Source: Mycobacterium gordonae
GTDB taxonomy: Bacteria; Actinomycetota; Actinomycetes; Mycobacteriales; Mycobacteriaceae
Reading direction: 5' to 3'
DNA length: 64,000 nucleotides
Assembly: GCF_001417955.2 (NCBI RefSeq)
Contig: NZ_LKTM01000310.1
Coordinates: 124,001 to 188,000, forward strand
Shown here piece by piece: positions 6,960-15,324 of the stretch. The stretch's first letter is position 1. Each line of letters starts with the position of its first letter. The notes under the pieces were generated by a model. That model did not search any database and was not told where the DNA came from. It saw nothing but the letters and a program-made list of their open reading frames with translations. A program made the translations under genes and the position numbers.

Positions 6960-8516
6960 TCAGGGGCCGCCGAAGCGGGCCCGCAGTTCGTTCTTGAGCA
7001 CCTTGCCGGTCAGGTTGCGAGGCAGCGCATCGACGATTTCGAGGCGCTCAGGCGTCTTGTGCTTGCTCAGGCCGTGCGCCTGGCAGTGATCGAAGATCGA
7101 CGAGAGCGTAACCGTCACGCCCGGGCGCACTACGACGACAGCGCAAACCCGTTCTCCGGTAAGGGAATCCGGCACACCAATCACCGCCACATCGGCGACG
7201 GCGGGATGCGCGGCGAGCACGCCCTCGATCTCCAGCGCCGAGATGTTCTCCGCGTTGCGAATAATGGCGTCCTTGATGCGTCCGGTCACAACCACGTGCC
7301 CCTCGGCGTCGATCAGCCCGCAGTCACCGGTCCGGAACCAGCCTTGCGCGTCAAAGGCATTGGCATCCAGGGACGCATCGACATAGCCGAGGAAACATTG
7401 CGGTCCCTTGAGCCGAAGCTCCCCCTCCGCGCCGACGCCCACCTCCCGCTCCGCCTCGTCGACGACCCGCACCGAAACCCCGGCCACCGGTTTTCCGACG
7501 GTTCGATCAGCAAGTTCGGGTGCGGCGTCCGGCGTCTGCGATGTAGCGACCGGAAACTCGGTCAAGCCCCAGGAATTGGCAGCACCGTTGACCGAAAAGG
7601 TCTCTCTCAGTTGGCGTCCCAACTCGGCGGTGATGGGCGCACCCCCACCCACGCATCCCCGCAGCTCGGGATAGAGCGGTTCGTCACCGTGCCTGCGCTG
7701 CGCCGCCATGAAGGCGACGAAGAAGGGGGTGGCGCTGCCCAGCAGAGTCGGGCGGTGCGCCGCGACCGCGAAAGGGGTCTCGACCGGATCGAAGGCGTCG
7801 AACAACACCAACCGCATACCGGTGCGCAGGCCCGCAGCGAGCATGGCGGCACCCCCGATATGAGAGACCGGGAACGCAATCGGGTTCACGTCGTCGCTCG
7901 ATGCGCCCACGATCCCGACCACGCCCGCCGAGCCGGCGATGACCGAACGGTCGCAGTGCCGTGCCCCTTTCGGCGCCGCGGTCGTCCCGGACGAATAGTA
8001 GATCCACCGAGGTTCCTCGTCGCTGCCCGGCGGCTCCGGCAGCGCCGCCGGGTCGCCGGCGGGCAACCGAAGCCCGTCGTCGATCGGCGCGTCGTGGTCG
8101 ATGACGACGACTGACATGGGCTGCTGATCGGCGAGCCGATGCGCAAGGTCAGTGTGGTCGAAGTTCCGCCACAGCCCGGGAACGATGAACACCTCGGTCT
8201 CGAGTTGCCCGGTCACGAACCGCAGTTCGCTCTCGCGCCAGATGGGTAGCACCGGATTTTGCACGGCACCAAGACGGGCGAGCGCCACCATGACCACCAT
8301 CGTCTCCAGCGTGCTCGGCAGCTGCCACGACACCATCGTGCCTGCGCCGATACCCCGCTGCGCCAGGGCCGCTGCGCAGGTAAGCGCGGCGTCGCGCAAC
8401 TGTGCGCAGGTCAGTTGGCGCCCGTAATCATCGGCCAGGACGATCCAGTCGGGATGCGACCGGGCCGCGGCATCGACCAGGCCCCAATAGGTCTCGGCGG
8501 TCGGCGGTGTGCTCAT
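6960..8516 (-). CDS. AMP-forming acyl-CoA ligase
   Basis: 518 residues with the complete ANL signature: YYSSGTTAAPKG at about 173-184, WGLTEFP near 335, the GWFRTGDCG segment near 400, TGRIKD hinge and the catalytic lysine in TGK at about 503-505. It is the last gene of a leftward operon (amidohydrolase, two acyl-CoA dehydrogenases, ligase) and its ATG overlaps the stop of the dehydrogenase upstream. Role: CoA activation of an acid, probably feeding the two dehydrogenases of the same operon. Substrate class not determinable from sequence. Confidence 0.9.
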   Translation of the reverse strand: MSTPPTAETYWGLVDAAARSHPDWIVLADDYGRQLTCAQLRDAALTCAAALAQRGIGAGTMVSWQLPSTLETMVVMVALARLGAVQNPVLPIWRESELRFVTGQLETEVFIVPGLWRNFDHTDLAHRLADQQPMSVVVIDHDAPIDDGLRLPAGDPAALPEPPGSDEEPRWIYYSSGTTAAPKGARHCDRSVIAGSAGVVGIVGASSDDVNPIAFPVSHIGGAAMLAAGLRTGMRLVLFDAFDPVETPFAVAAHRPTLLGSATPFFVAFMAAQRRHGDEPLYPELRGCVGGGAPITAELGRQLRETFSVNGAANSWGLTEFPVATSQTPDAAPELADRTVGKPVAGVSVRVVDEAEREVGVGAEGELRLKGPQCFLGYVDASLDANAFDAQGWFRTGDCGLIDAEGHVVVTGRIKDAIIRNAENISALEIEGVLAAHPAVADVAVIGVPDSLTGERVCAVVVVRPGVTVTLSSIFDHCQAHGLSKHKTPERLEIVDALPRNLTGKVLKNELRARFGGP

Positions 8517-9718
8517 CGACTCGGCAGCAGCAGACGGCGTTTGGCGAGAATGTTGCGCATCATCTCCGAACTACCACCCGATATCGTGTAGGCGCGCGAC
8601 CACAGCCAGCATTCGCGCAACCGTTCTTTGGCCTGCCGCACACCATCATGCGCGTCCCCGACCACTGTCGCAGACGCCGCCAGCTCCGCGCCATAGGCCG
8701 AGACTCGGTGGTAGGTCTCGGCGAAGCTCAACTTGGCGATCGAGCCGTCGCCTGGTTGTTCGTCGCCCGATGTCAGCCGCTCCACGTGGTCGTCGATGAA
8801 TGCCTTGGCCACTTCGACCTCGACAGCCAACTCCGCCACCTGCTGGCGGATGTCGGCGGACTCCAGTGCGGGCACGCCGTCGACGTGCGCGTGGCGAGCG
8901 ATGACGACCAGGTCATCGATCAGCAGCTCCAGCAGGATGACATTCCCGCCGATACCGAATCGCTCGAAGTCAAGGCCGGCCATGATGATTGACCAACCCT
9001 GCCCCACCTCGCCGATCAGGCTGTCGGCCCCGAGCCGTACCCCGGTGAGGAAGACCTCGTTGACCTCGATCGCATCCCCGATCGTCCGGATCGGACGGAC
9101 GTCGACACCGTCCGCCGCCAGCGGCACGGTGAAGACCGACAGGCCATGGTGGCGGGAGGACGCCGGGTCGGTGCGGATCAGGGCAAGCCCCATGTCCGCC
9201 CAGTGGCCGTCGGTGATCCAGGTCTTCTGCCCGTCGATAAGCCAGCCGCCGTCGTCTTGCCGCACACCGCGGCTGCGCACTCCCGCGATGTCGCTGCCGG
9301 CGTCGGGCTCGCTGAGCAGCTGGCACCAGACATGCTCGCTGCTGCGGATCGGTGGCAGCAGCCTTTGCTTCTGCTCTTCGGAACCGAAGTGCAGCAGCAC
9401 ATGCGCGGCCAGGTTGACCTGGTCGACAGGGCGCGGCGCGCGGGCCCGCAGAATCTCCTCGCTCACAATGCGGTCGTGCAGCGGGTGGTGATCGGCGCGA
9501 CCACCGTACTCGACCGGCCAGTCCGCACCCACCAGCCCCGCCTCGTACAAGCCGGCGAACCAGCTGCGCAGCACCGCTTCCTGTTCCGCGGTCACCGGCG
9601 CCCGATGACCTTCGCGCGCCTCGATCGCCGGTGCATGTTCGGCGATGTGGGCACTGACCCGTTCCCTGAATTCGGCCAGCTGCGCCTCGCTGGGCCGATC
9701 CCCGAAGACGCTCACCAT
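8513..9718 (-). CDS. Acyl-CoA dehydrogenase, intact FAD-motif subunit
   Basis: 401 residues from ATG 9718; a GTG at 9715 overlapping the previous stop is equally possible. The open frame extends upstream to 9853 but that part lies inside the neighbouring gene. It has the complete middle motif LLSEPDAGSDIAG, a following DGQKTWITDG and, near the end, SGGSSEMMRNILAKR. It is coupled to the shorter, motif-poor dehydrogenase at 9712-10680, so a mixed alpha2-beta2 enzyme like the steroid ChsE complexes is likely. Predicted reaction: FAD-dependent alpha,beta-dehydrogenation of an acyl-CoA. Confidence 0.88.
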   Translation of the reverse strand: MVSVFGDRPSEAQLAEFRERVSAHIAEHAPAIEAREGHRAPVTAEQEAVLRSWFAGLYEAGLVGADWPVEYGGRADHHPLHDRIVSEEILRARAPRPVDQVNLAAHVLLHFGSEEQKQRLLPPIRSSEHVWCQLLSEPDAGSDIAGVRSRGVRQDDGGWLIDGQKTWITDGHWADMGLALIRTDPASSRHHGLSVFTVPLAADGVDVRPIRTIGDAIEVNEVFLTGVRLGADSLIGEVGQGWSIIMAGLDFERFGIGGNVILLELLIDDLVVIARHAHVDGVPALESADIRQQVAELAVEVEVAKAFIDDHVERLTSGDEQPGDGSIAKLSFAETYHRVSAYGAELAASATVVGDAHDGVRQAKERLRECWLWSRAYTISGGSSEMMRNILAKRRLLLPSR

Positions 9719-10680
9719 CCCGATTCCTCCGCCAGCAGCGCCCGGCTGGACCGCGCCGTTCCGATCAGGTGTGCATTGGTGAAGACGCGGCGCAGTTCGT
9801 AGTGCAGCGGATACTCCCAGGTGAAGCCGATCCCACCGGACAGTTGCATGCACTCGTCCACGGCGGCTGCGGCTTTCGCCGCTACGAACGCGTGCGCCGC
9901 CGCGGTCAGCGCGGTCGCCCGCTCATCCCCGGCCTCGATTGCCCGAGCCGCCCTGGTGATCACGGCGCGCGCTTTGACCTCGAAGACCAGCAGCTCGACG
10001 AGCCGGTGCTGGATCGCTTGAAAGCTCGCGATCGGCGCGCCGAACGCCACACGCTCCCTGAGGTAGGCCGTGAGCCGCTCCAAAGTCATGGATGCGGCCC
10101 CGAGAGAGTCGGCGGATACCAGCAACCGAGCAATCCCGAGTAACTGCGCGGCCCGCTCGGGTGATCCGATCGAGACGCCCGGCGCGTTTGTGAGATCGAT
10201 CCGCCATACCGTCCGGGTGACGTCCAGTAGATCGCCGTCCGGCGTGAACTGCCGCCGATTCAGGTCGCGATGCAGATGAACTCCGTTGTGGCCCAGAGTA
10301 ATCAACAGGTCCGTCTGGTCGCCGCGAACGACCCGTGCCGAGTCGCCGGCCAGGCTGCACCCCGCCGTCACGGCTCCGGTGAGCAGTCCGGGCAACAACG
10401 GTTCCCTGACCTCATCGGGCGCCCAGGCGAGTGCTGCGGCAGCAATCGTGGTCCCGAACCATGCCGATGCGTCCTGCGCTCGCCCGAGTTCCTCGGCTAT
10501 GACGCACGTTTCGACCGGACGCCGGCCCGCACCACCGAGCACCTCATCGACGAGTAACCCCGTCCAGTCCATCGCCGCGAGGTCCTTGACGGAGCCCTTC
10601 TCTGCCCGTTCGGCGAGAAATTCGCGCGCCGACGCCCGCAGCAGGTCGAGCTCGACGTCAGATGAGCTCTCGCCGGGCAC
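9712..10680 (-). CDS. Short acyl-CoA dehydrogenase, degenerate subunit
   Basis: 322 residues, about 60 fewer than normal. The C-terminal helical domain is well preserved (ERVAFGAPIASFQAIQHRL, then QLSGGIGFTWEYPLH), but the middle beta domain has lost the TEPxAGSD flavin/substrate motif; only CSLAGDSARV is seen there. Starts at GTG 10680, 6 bases after the amidohydrolase stop, and its own stop overlaps the next dehydrogenase. This matches the heteromeric FadE pattern in which one subunit is degenerate. Probably the partner of the 8513-9718 product. Confidence 0.85.
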   Translation of the reverse strand: MPGESSSDVELDLLRASAREFLAERAEKGSVKDLAAMDWTGLLVDEVLGGAGRRPVETCVIAEELGRAQDASAWFGTTIAAAALAWAPDEVREPLLPGLLTGAVTAGCSLAGDSARVVRGDQTDLLITLGHNGVHLHRDLNRRQFTPDGDLLDVTRTVWRIDLTNAPGVSIGSPERAAQLLGIARLLVSADSLGAASMTLERLTAYLRERVAFGAPIASFQAIQHRLVELLVFEVKARAVITRAARAIEAGDERATALTAAAHAFVAAKAAAAVDECMQLSGGIGFTWEYPLHYELRRVFTNAHLIGTARSSRALLAEESGW

Positions 10681-10686
10681 GCCGCC

Positions 10687-11880
10687 TCAACTCCGAAAAA
10701 GCAACTGCTCGGCGTTGTCGCGCATGATCCGCCGCTTGACGACGTCGTCGAGGGGGTCTAGCAGCTTCACGAAATCGGCCGGCTCGGCCATGCCTTCCGC
10801 GTGCGGGTAATCCGAGCCCATGACCAGGCAATCGTCATATCCCATACTGGCGACGACCGCTGGGATGTCGTCCTCGGGGTACGGCACGACACGCACATGG
10901 CGGCGGAAGATCGCCGACGGCCGCTCGGTCAGCTTCCCCCCGATCCACGGGCCATTGCGGCCCATCCCGCGGCTCTTGTCCATATGCCTGACGAAGAACG
11001 GCACCCATTCCGCCCCGTGCTCGGCAACGAGAACGTTCAGGTCCGGAAATCGACCGAAGAGATTGTCGAAGATCAGCGCGGACAACGTCTCCTCGATCGG
11101 CCGCTGGCCGTAGATGTTCATCCACTGCCACGCCGACATGTGCCATGAAGCCGGGTCTGGGCTCTGTCCCCACGCGGGTGAGATCGCAGTGAAGTACCAG
11201 AACGGCATGATGTGAAATACCAGGATGCAGCCGGCCTCCTGCAGACGTGCGTAAATCGGGTCGAAGTAGGGGTCACCCGGTGAGCGACCGTACGCCGGCC
11301 CTGTCGGCAGCAGCACGAACTTAGCCCCCTGCGCAATGATCGCCTCGGTCTCGGCGATGGCAGAATCCAAGTCACGCAACGACATCAGGGCCGTTGCGAA
11401 GATCTTCTCGTGGTAATTGAATCCCCACTCTTCGTCAAACCACCTGTTGAACGAACGAAGATTGGCATAGAGCGCGGCCGTGTCGTCGACGTAGTGTTCA
11501 GCGGCCAGGGCCATACCGCTCGGATAGATGACCATGCGCTCGACGTTCTGCTCCGCCATGACGGACAGGCGGGCGGTGCGCTCGATGAATTCCGGCTGCA
11601 TGGGTTGCGGCTCGTAGGATTCCTCCGGGTTGCCCGATCCCATCTGTCGCAGCATCTCCTTGAGCGAACCGGGTCGGTAGGCGACGTCGAGACCCAGTCC
11701 CCCCTCACTGTTGAACGTGGCAACACGGTGCCCGGCCAGGATCACCTCGACACCGTCCGCTCCGCGCACGGTCGTGATGGCCCGGTCCCGGAACTTCTCC
11801 GGAAGATAGCGGGTGAACGCGTCTCGTGTCTCGTAGCAGTGGGTATCGCAGTCGAAGATGCCGTAGTCGAGTTTCGTCAC
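10687..11880 (-). CDS. Amidohydrolase-2 family protein, divergent paralogue
   Basis: 397 residues. The first gene of a leftward operon. I place the start at GTG 11880 because AAGGAG lies 7 bases upstream and because an upstream ATG (11922) would translate straight through the perfect motif A palindrome. Family motifs: FDCDTHCYE at the start, FHIMPF in the middle, MGSDYPHAEG near the end. It is more distant from the two other amidohydrolases of the island, which resemble each other. Reaction unknown; likely metal-dependent hydrolysis or decarboxylation in the same pathway. Confidence 0.84.
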   Translation of the reverse strand: MTKLDYGIFDCDTHCYETRDAFTRYLPEKFRDRAITTVRGADGVEVILAGHRVATFNSEGGLGLDVAYRPGSLKEMLRQMGSGNPEESYEPQPMQPEFIERTARLSVMAEQNVERMVIYPSGMALAAEHYVDDTAALYANLRSFNRWFDEEWGFNYHEKIFATALMSLRDLDSAIAETEAIIAQGAKFVLLPTGPAYGRSPGDPYFDPIYARLQEAGCILVFHIMPFWYFTAISPAWGQSPDPASWHMSAWQWMNIYGQRPIEETLSALIFDNLFGRFPDLNVLVAEHGAEWVPFFVRHMDKSRGMGRNGPWIGGKLTERPSAIFRRHVRVVPYPEDDIPAVVASMGYDDCLVMGSDYPHAEGMAEPADFVKLLDPLDDVVKRRIMRDNAEQLLFRS

Positions 11881-11897
11881 CCCGTGGCTCCTTAAGC

Positions 11898-11913
11898 GAG
11901 AATGATTATTCTC
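11898..11913. promoter_or_regulatory. Motif A operator, perfect palindrome (GAGAATGATTATTCTC)
   Basis: A perfect 6-4-6 inverted repeat 18 bp from the start of the leftward amidohydrolase operon and upstream of the rightward dehydrogenase at 12081. It overlaps the ribosome-site region of the leftward gene, so occupancy should block transcription or early elongation. The remaining gap to 12080 is AT-rich at first (about 11915-11940), then unremarkable. Confidence 0.65.
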
Positions 11914-12080
11914 CAATTTCAAAAATCATACTATCCTGATCCGGTAGGGGTTATTCAGGCTACTCAGAGCCGGGATTCCGAGTAAGGGCCGCGGGGGTCG
12001 ACCGTGACGGCACCCATGTCCGCGTCAAGAAAGGTTCGGCTTCATCAACGGCACTGGTGGACAACGCGATCGGTACGCCG

Positions 12081-13208
12081 ATGACTGAGACCGACGAGCT
12101 CCGCGGCGTCGTGCGCGAGTACCTGACCGCGATGTCGCCCAGCAGCACCGTTCGCGAGTTGATGATGACGGAGACCGGGTATGACGAGGCGTCCTGGCGC
12201 CAGATGGCAGGCGAATTGGGCTTGCACGGCATCGCCGTTCCCGAGCAGTGGGGTGGCGCCGGTGCCGGGGTGACCGAACTTGCGGTGGTTTTCGAGGAAA
12301 TGGGGCGGGCGCTGCTGTGTTCCCCGTTCTTCGCCACCATTGGTCTGGCGACCCAAGCCATCCTCGCCAGCAGCGACAAAGCGGCCGCGGAGCGATTCGT
12401 GCCAGGGCTCGTCGACGGATCCACGACCGCCACGCTGATCCTGAACGGCCGCCTCGGCGCCTGGGATCCCGCGACGGTGACATTACGGGGCGAGCGCGAC
12501 GGCGCACGCCATCGCCTCCACGGTGCGGCGCCGATGGTTATCGACGGTCACACCGCGGATGTTCTCGTGGCGGCCGCCAACACCGACGCCGGCATGTCGC
12601 TGTTCGCTGTACGGGCCGACTCGGACGGGGTGGTGCGCTCGCCGCTGGCCGGGCTCGACCGCACCCGCAAGGTGGCCCGAGTGGAATTCGAGGGCGCCCA
12701 GGCGGAACTCGTCGGAGCCGACGGCGATGCCGCCGGCTTCCTGGGACGCGTGTCGGACCTCGCCATAGTCGCGTTGACGGCCGAACAGGTCGGCGCGGCG
12801 CAACGCTGCCTTGACATGGGCGTCGACTACGCCAAGAACCGAATCCAATTCGGCCGGCCCATCGGCAGCTTTCAGGCGGTCAAACACAGGTGCGCGGACA
12901 TGCTGATTCTGGTGGAGGGCGCACGCTCGGCCGCGTGGCATGCGGCCGAGACTGCCGCCCTCTCCGACACCGCCGCCCCCGGCCATTTGGCGATCGCTGC
13001 GTCGGTCGCCAAACTCGCGTGTTCGGAGGCCCTACTTCAGGTGGCGCTGGACAATATGCGCATCCATGGCGGTATCGGCTTCACCTGGGAACACGATGCC
13101 CACCTGTTCGTCCGGCGCGCCAAGGCCAGCCAATTGTTCTTCGGCACGCCCGATTACCACGCCGAGCGCTTGGCCATGCTCGTCCCCGAAATGAAAGGAC
13201 CCTTGTGA
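12081..13208 (+). CDS. Acyl-CoA dehydrogenase, degenerate-type subunit
   Basis: 375 residues from ATG 12081; a GTG at 12057 is an alternative, neither having a clear ribosome site. The C-terminal domain is typical (NRIQFGRPIGSFQAVKHR, MRIHGGIGFTWEHDAHL), whereas the middle motif expected as TEPxxGSD is absent (NGRLGAWDPATV is found instead). It has no adjacent intact partner on its own strand; the nearest intact dehydrogenase is the divergently transcribed 8513-9718. Its stop overlaps the start of the LLM gene (GTGA). Expected function: one subunit of a heteromeric acyl-CoA dehydrogenase. Confidence 0.84.
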   Translation: MTETDELRGVVREYLTAMSPSSTVRELMMTETGYDEASWRQMAGELGLHGIAVPEQWGGAGAGVTELAVVFEEMGRALLCSPFFATIGLATQAILASSDKAAAERFVPGLVDGSTTATLILNGRLGAWDPATVTLRGERDGARHRLHGAAPMVIDGHTADVLVAAANTDAGMSLFAVRADSDGVVRSPLAGLDRTRKVARVEFEGAQAELVGADGDAAGFLGRVSDLAIVALTAEQVGAAQRCLDMGVDYAKNRIQFGRPIGSFQAVKHRCADMLILVEGARSAAWHAAETAALSDTAAPGHLAIAASVAKLACSEALLQVALDNMRIHGGIGFTWEHDAHLFVRRAKASQLFFGTPDYHAERLAMLVPEMKGPL

Positions 13209-14107
13209 CCGTTTCGTTCTCCCTGGAACTACCCACCCAGCGTGTCGAGGCCGTCGACGAGTTCGTCACCGCCGAAGCGATCACGGATATCGCACGGGCG
13301 GCCGAGCAATCCGGTTTCGCGGCGGTCCACGTCACCGACCACCCCGCACCCGACACAAAGTGGCTCGACCACGGCGGGCACCACGCTCTCGATCCGTTCG
13401 TCGCCCTGGCCTTCGCGGCCGCCGCGACCACAGACATCAAGCTACTGACCAACGTCTATATCGCCGCCTACCGCAACCCTTTTCTCGGTGCGAAATCGAT
13501 TCAGAGCCTGGCCACCCTGTCAAAGGGACGGCTCATCCTCGGTACCGCGGCCGGATACCTCAAGCCCGAATTCAAGGCACTGGGAATCGATTTCGACAGC
13601 CGTGGCGCCCTGCTCGACGAGGCATTGGACGTGCTGGACAAAGTTCTCACCGGTGCGGACGTCGCTTACGAGGGGACGTCTTTCGCCGCCCGCGGCGTTC
13701 GGCTGCGGCCGCTTCCGGCGACTCCGCCACCGGTGTGGGTCGGTGGCAACAGCAAGCCGGCCGTGCGGCGGGCGGTGTCACGGGCTCAGGGCTGGGCACC
13801 GTTCAATACGTTCGGCTACGCCGCAGCCTCGCGCACCGCGGAGATCTCGACTATCGAAGAACTGGAGCTGGCGATCGACTGGGCCAGGCGGTATGCCGGT
13901 GAAATCGGCCGCACCACACCACTGGATATTTGCTTTTCAGCGGGAAACCTGTTGGACGACAACAGATCGTCTGACGAACGTCACGCGACAATCGCCAGAC
14001 TCGCCGCGGCCGGAGTCACCTGGCTGACCATCGCGCCACCAGGAGCCGACCGGAGCGAACTCATCGAGCGTTCCCGCGGCTTCGCAAAGGAGTTCATCAC
14101 GGCGTGA
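13205..14107 (+). CDS. LLM-class F420-dependent oxidoreductase
   Basis: 300 residues; GTG start overlapping the dehydrogenase stop. Begins VTVSFSLELP, then AAVHVTDHPAP near 38-48, a central LATLSKGRLILGTAAGY (about 102-118) and PPVWVGGNS (about 175-183), all placed as in luciferase-like F420 enzymes. The TLSKGR motif is the family hallmark. Coupled to an acyl-CoA dehydrogenase, so possibly a second redox step on the same thioester or alcohol. Distinct from the LLM protein at 4653; not a recent duplicate. Confidence 0.87.
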   Translation: MTVSFSLELPTQRVEAVDEFVTAEAITDIARAAEQSGFAAVHVTDHPAPDTKWLDHGGHHALDPFVALAFAAAATTDIKLLTNVYIAAYRNPFLGAKSIQSLATLSKGRLILGTAAGYLKPEFKALGIDFDSRGALLDEALDVLDKVLTGADVAYEGTSFAARGVRLRPLPATPPPVWVGGNSKPAVRRAVSRAQGWAPFNTFGYAAASRTAEISTIEELELAIDWARRYAGEIGRTTPLDICFSAGNLLDDNRSSDERHATIARLAAAGVTWLTIAPPGADRSELIERSRGFAKEFITA

Positions 14108-14114
14108 TGCGCCT

Positions 14115-14552
14115 TCAGCCCATCAAGCTGTCGGACGCGAATGCGTCCACGCCGATCTTCCGATGAGCGAATACCCAACGGCCGTTCGCCGGGACCAGCA
14201 CGTCGCGGTAGCGACCCCAATGATCCAGGCCGATGTCGGTGTGTACGGCGAAGTAGCTGCTGACCTCGACCCTGTCCTGGCCTACCGAGCCGAACCGGAT
14301 GCTCGAGACGTGGTGACGGACGTGAGTCGGCGCTGGGCGCTCCGGATGTCCGGGTTTCCTCACCGCGGCAGCGAGACCGGCCTCGATCTCCGCGGGTCCC
14401 GTCAGGGGTGCTGCGCCACCGGTGAATTCCAGCACGCCGTCGTCTGAGAAGCAGGCTGCCAGCGCCCGAAGGTCGAACCGATCGGTGGCCGCGGTGTAGT
14501 CGGCCAACGTCTGGCGCACCGACTCCCGAACCTCGAGCTCCCAAGCCTCCAT
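14115..14552 (-). CDS. SnoaL-like (NTF2-fold) protein
   Basis: 145 residues with the pattern of SnoaL_4 domains: an N-terminal helix (VRQTLADYTAATDRFDLRAL), ACFSDDGVLEF, a central histidine pair (THVRHHVSSI) and a closing DVLVPANGRWVFAHRKI. Such cone-shaped proteins act as cyclases, hydratases, isomerases or dehydratases on ring substrates; the residues do not fix which. Divergent from the isochorismatase-like gene, with a motif A operator between them, and convergent with the LLM gene (7-bp gap). Confidence 0.8.
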   Translation of the reverse strand: MEAWELEVRESVRQTLADYTAATDRFDLRALAACFSDDGVLEFTGGAAPLTGPAEIEAGLAAAVRKPGHPERPAPTHVRHHVSSIRFGSVGQDRVEVSSYFAVHTDIGLDHWGRYRDVLVPANGRWVFAHRKIGVDAFASDSLMG

Positions 14553-14586
14553 GTGGCGTCCTCCTGAAACATTGGCTAGGGCACAC

Positions 14587-14602
14587 GATAACGTCTGTTC
14601 TC
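14587..14602. promoter_or_regulatory. Motif A operator candidate (GATAAC-GTCT-GTTCTC)
   Basis: 6-4-6 inverted repeat with one mismatch, in the 50-bp divergent gap. It ends exactly one base before the ATG at 14603, leaving no room for a ribosome site on that side, so the rightward transcript would have to be leaderless or start within the site. Confidence 0.58.
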
Positions 14603-15238
14603 ATGCCGCAACCAAGTCTGCAAGAGCTGCTCGACCCCGCCACCACCGCGCTGGTGACGCAGGAATGCCAGGGCGGGGTGATCGGACCCCAGGCAGGCCT
14701 TCCCTTCCTCGCCGAGGAGGCTCGGCGCGAGGCGATTCCCAACATCGTCGAATTACTCGACGCCGCGAGGGCAGCAGGCGTCACCGTGGTGCACTGCCTC
14801 ATGGCGAGGCGCCCGGACGGCCGCGGGTCGAATACCAATGCGCGGCTGTTCATGGCCGGAAAGTCGTTTGCTGCGGACTTGACTCCCGGCAGTCCCGGGG
14901 CGTCGGTCCTGCCCGAGCTCGGTCCGGTGCCCAGTGACATCGTGCTTACCCGAACCCACGGCCTCGGACCCATGACCGGCACCGACCTGGACTCAGTGCT
15001 CCGGAACCTGGACGTCAAGACCATTGTGGGAGTTGGTGTTTCGGTGAATATTGCGATCCAGAATTTCGTGATGGACGCGGTGAACCGCAGCTATCAGTTC
15101 GTGTTACCCCGAGACGCGGTGAGTGGGTACCCGCGGGAGTACGCAGAGTCCATCATCGACAACACACTGGCTCTGCTCGCCACGGTGACCACCACCGATG
15201 CCGTCGTCGCCGCGTGGAGCGAGCGCCGCTTGACTTGA
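14603..15238 (+). CDS. Isochorismatase-fold protein lacking the catalytic triad
   Basis: 211 residues of the cysteine-hydrolase fold (TALVTQECQGGVIG at the start, VVHCLMARRPDG, then GVSVNIAIQNFVMDAVN). In active members the triad is Asp, Lys, Cys: the first Asp is replaced by Glu in QECQ, the Lys region reads TRTHG, and the nucleophile position in the GVSVN segment has no cysteine. It is therefore probably non-hydrolytic or uses other chemistry; similar cysteine-less members exist as I recall. ATG directly abuts operator 14587-14602, suggesting leaderless translation. Function unknown. Confidence 0.75.
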   Translation: MPQPSLQELLDPATTALVTQECQGGVIGPQAGLPFLAEEARREAIPNIVELLDAARAAGVTVVHCLMARRPDGRGSNTNARLFMAGKSFAADLTPGSPGASVLPELGPVPSDIVLTRTHGLGPMTGTDLDSVLRNLDVKTIVGVGVSVNIAIQNFVMDAVNRSYQFVLPRDAVSGYPREYAESIIDNTLALLATVTTTDAVVAAWSERRLT

Positions 15239-15266
15239 CCCGACCTGGATGTTGCGTGACGATAAT

Positions 15267-15281
15267 GATAACTTCGTTCTC
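15267..15281. promoter_or_regulatory. Motif A operator candidate, 3-base spacer (GATAAC-TTC-GTTCTC)
   Basis: Same half sites as at 14587 but with a 3-base instead of 4-base spacer, 44 bp before the amidohydrolase start at 15325. Weaker candidate because of the spacing; kept because of its position at the 5' end of a transcription unit. Confidence 0.42.
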
Positions 15282-15324
15282 ATAAAGCGTAAATGGTCAT
15301 ATTCGCTGTTCAGGAGGAACGTCC

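Noticed and set aside
6636-8114. Long open frame on the plus strand opposite the ligase at 6960-8516
   Set aside because: Antisense shadow caused by high GC; low-complexity Arg/His-rich translation without family motifs, while the minus strand has a complete ligase.
11881-11922. N-terminal extension of the amidohydrolase to an ATG at 11922
   Set aside because: It would translate through a perfect operator palindrome, and a good ribosome site precedes GTG 11880.
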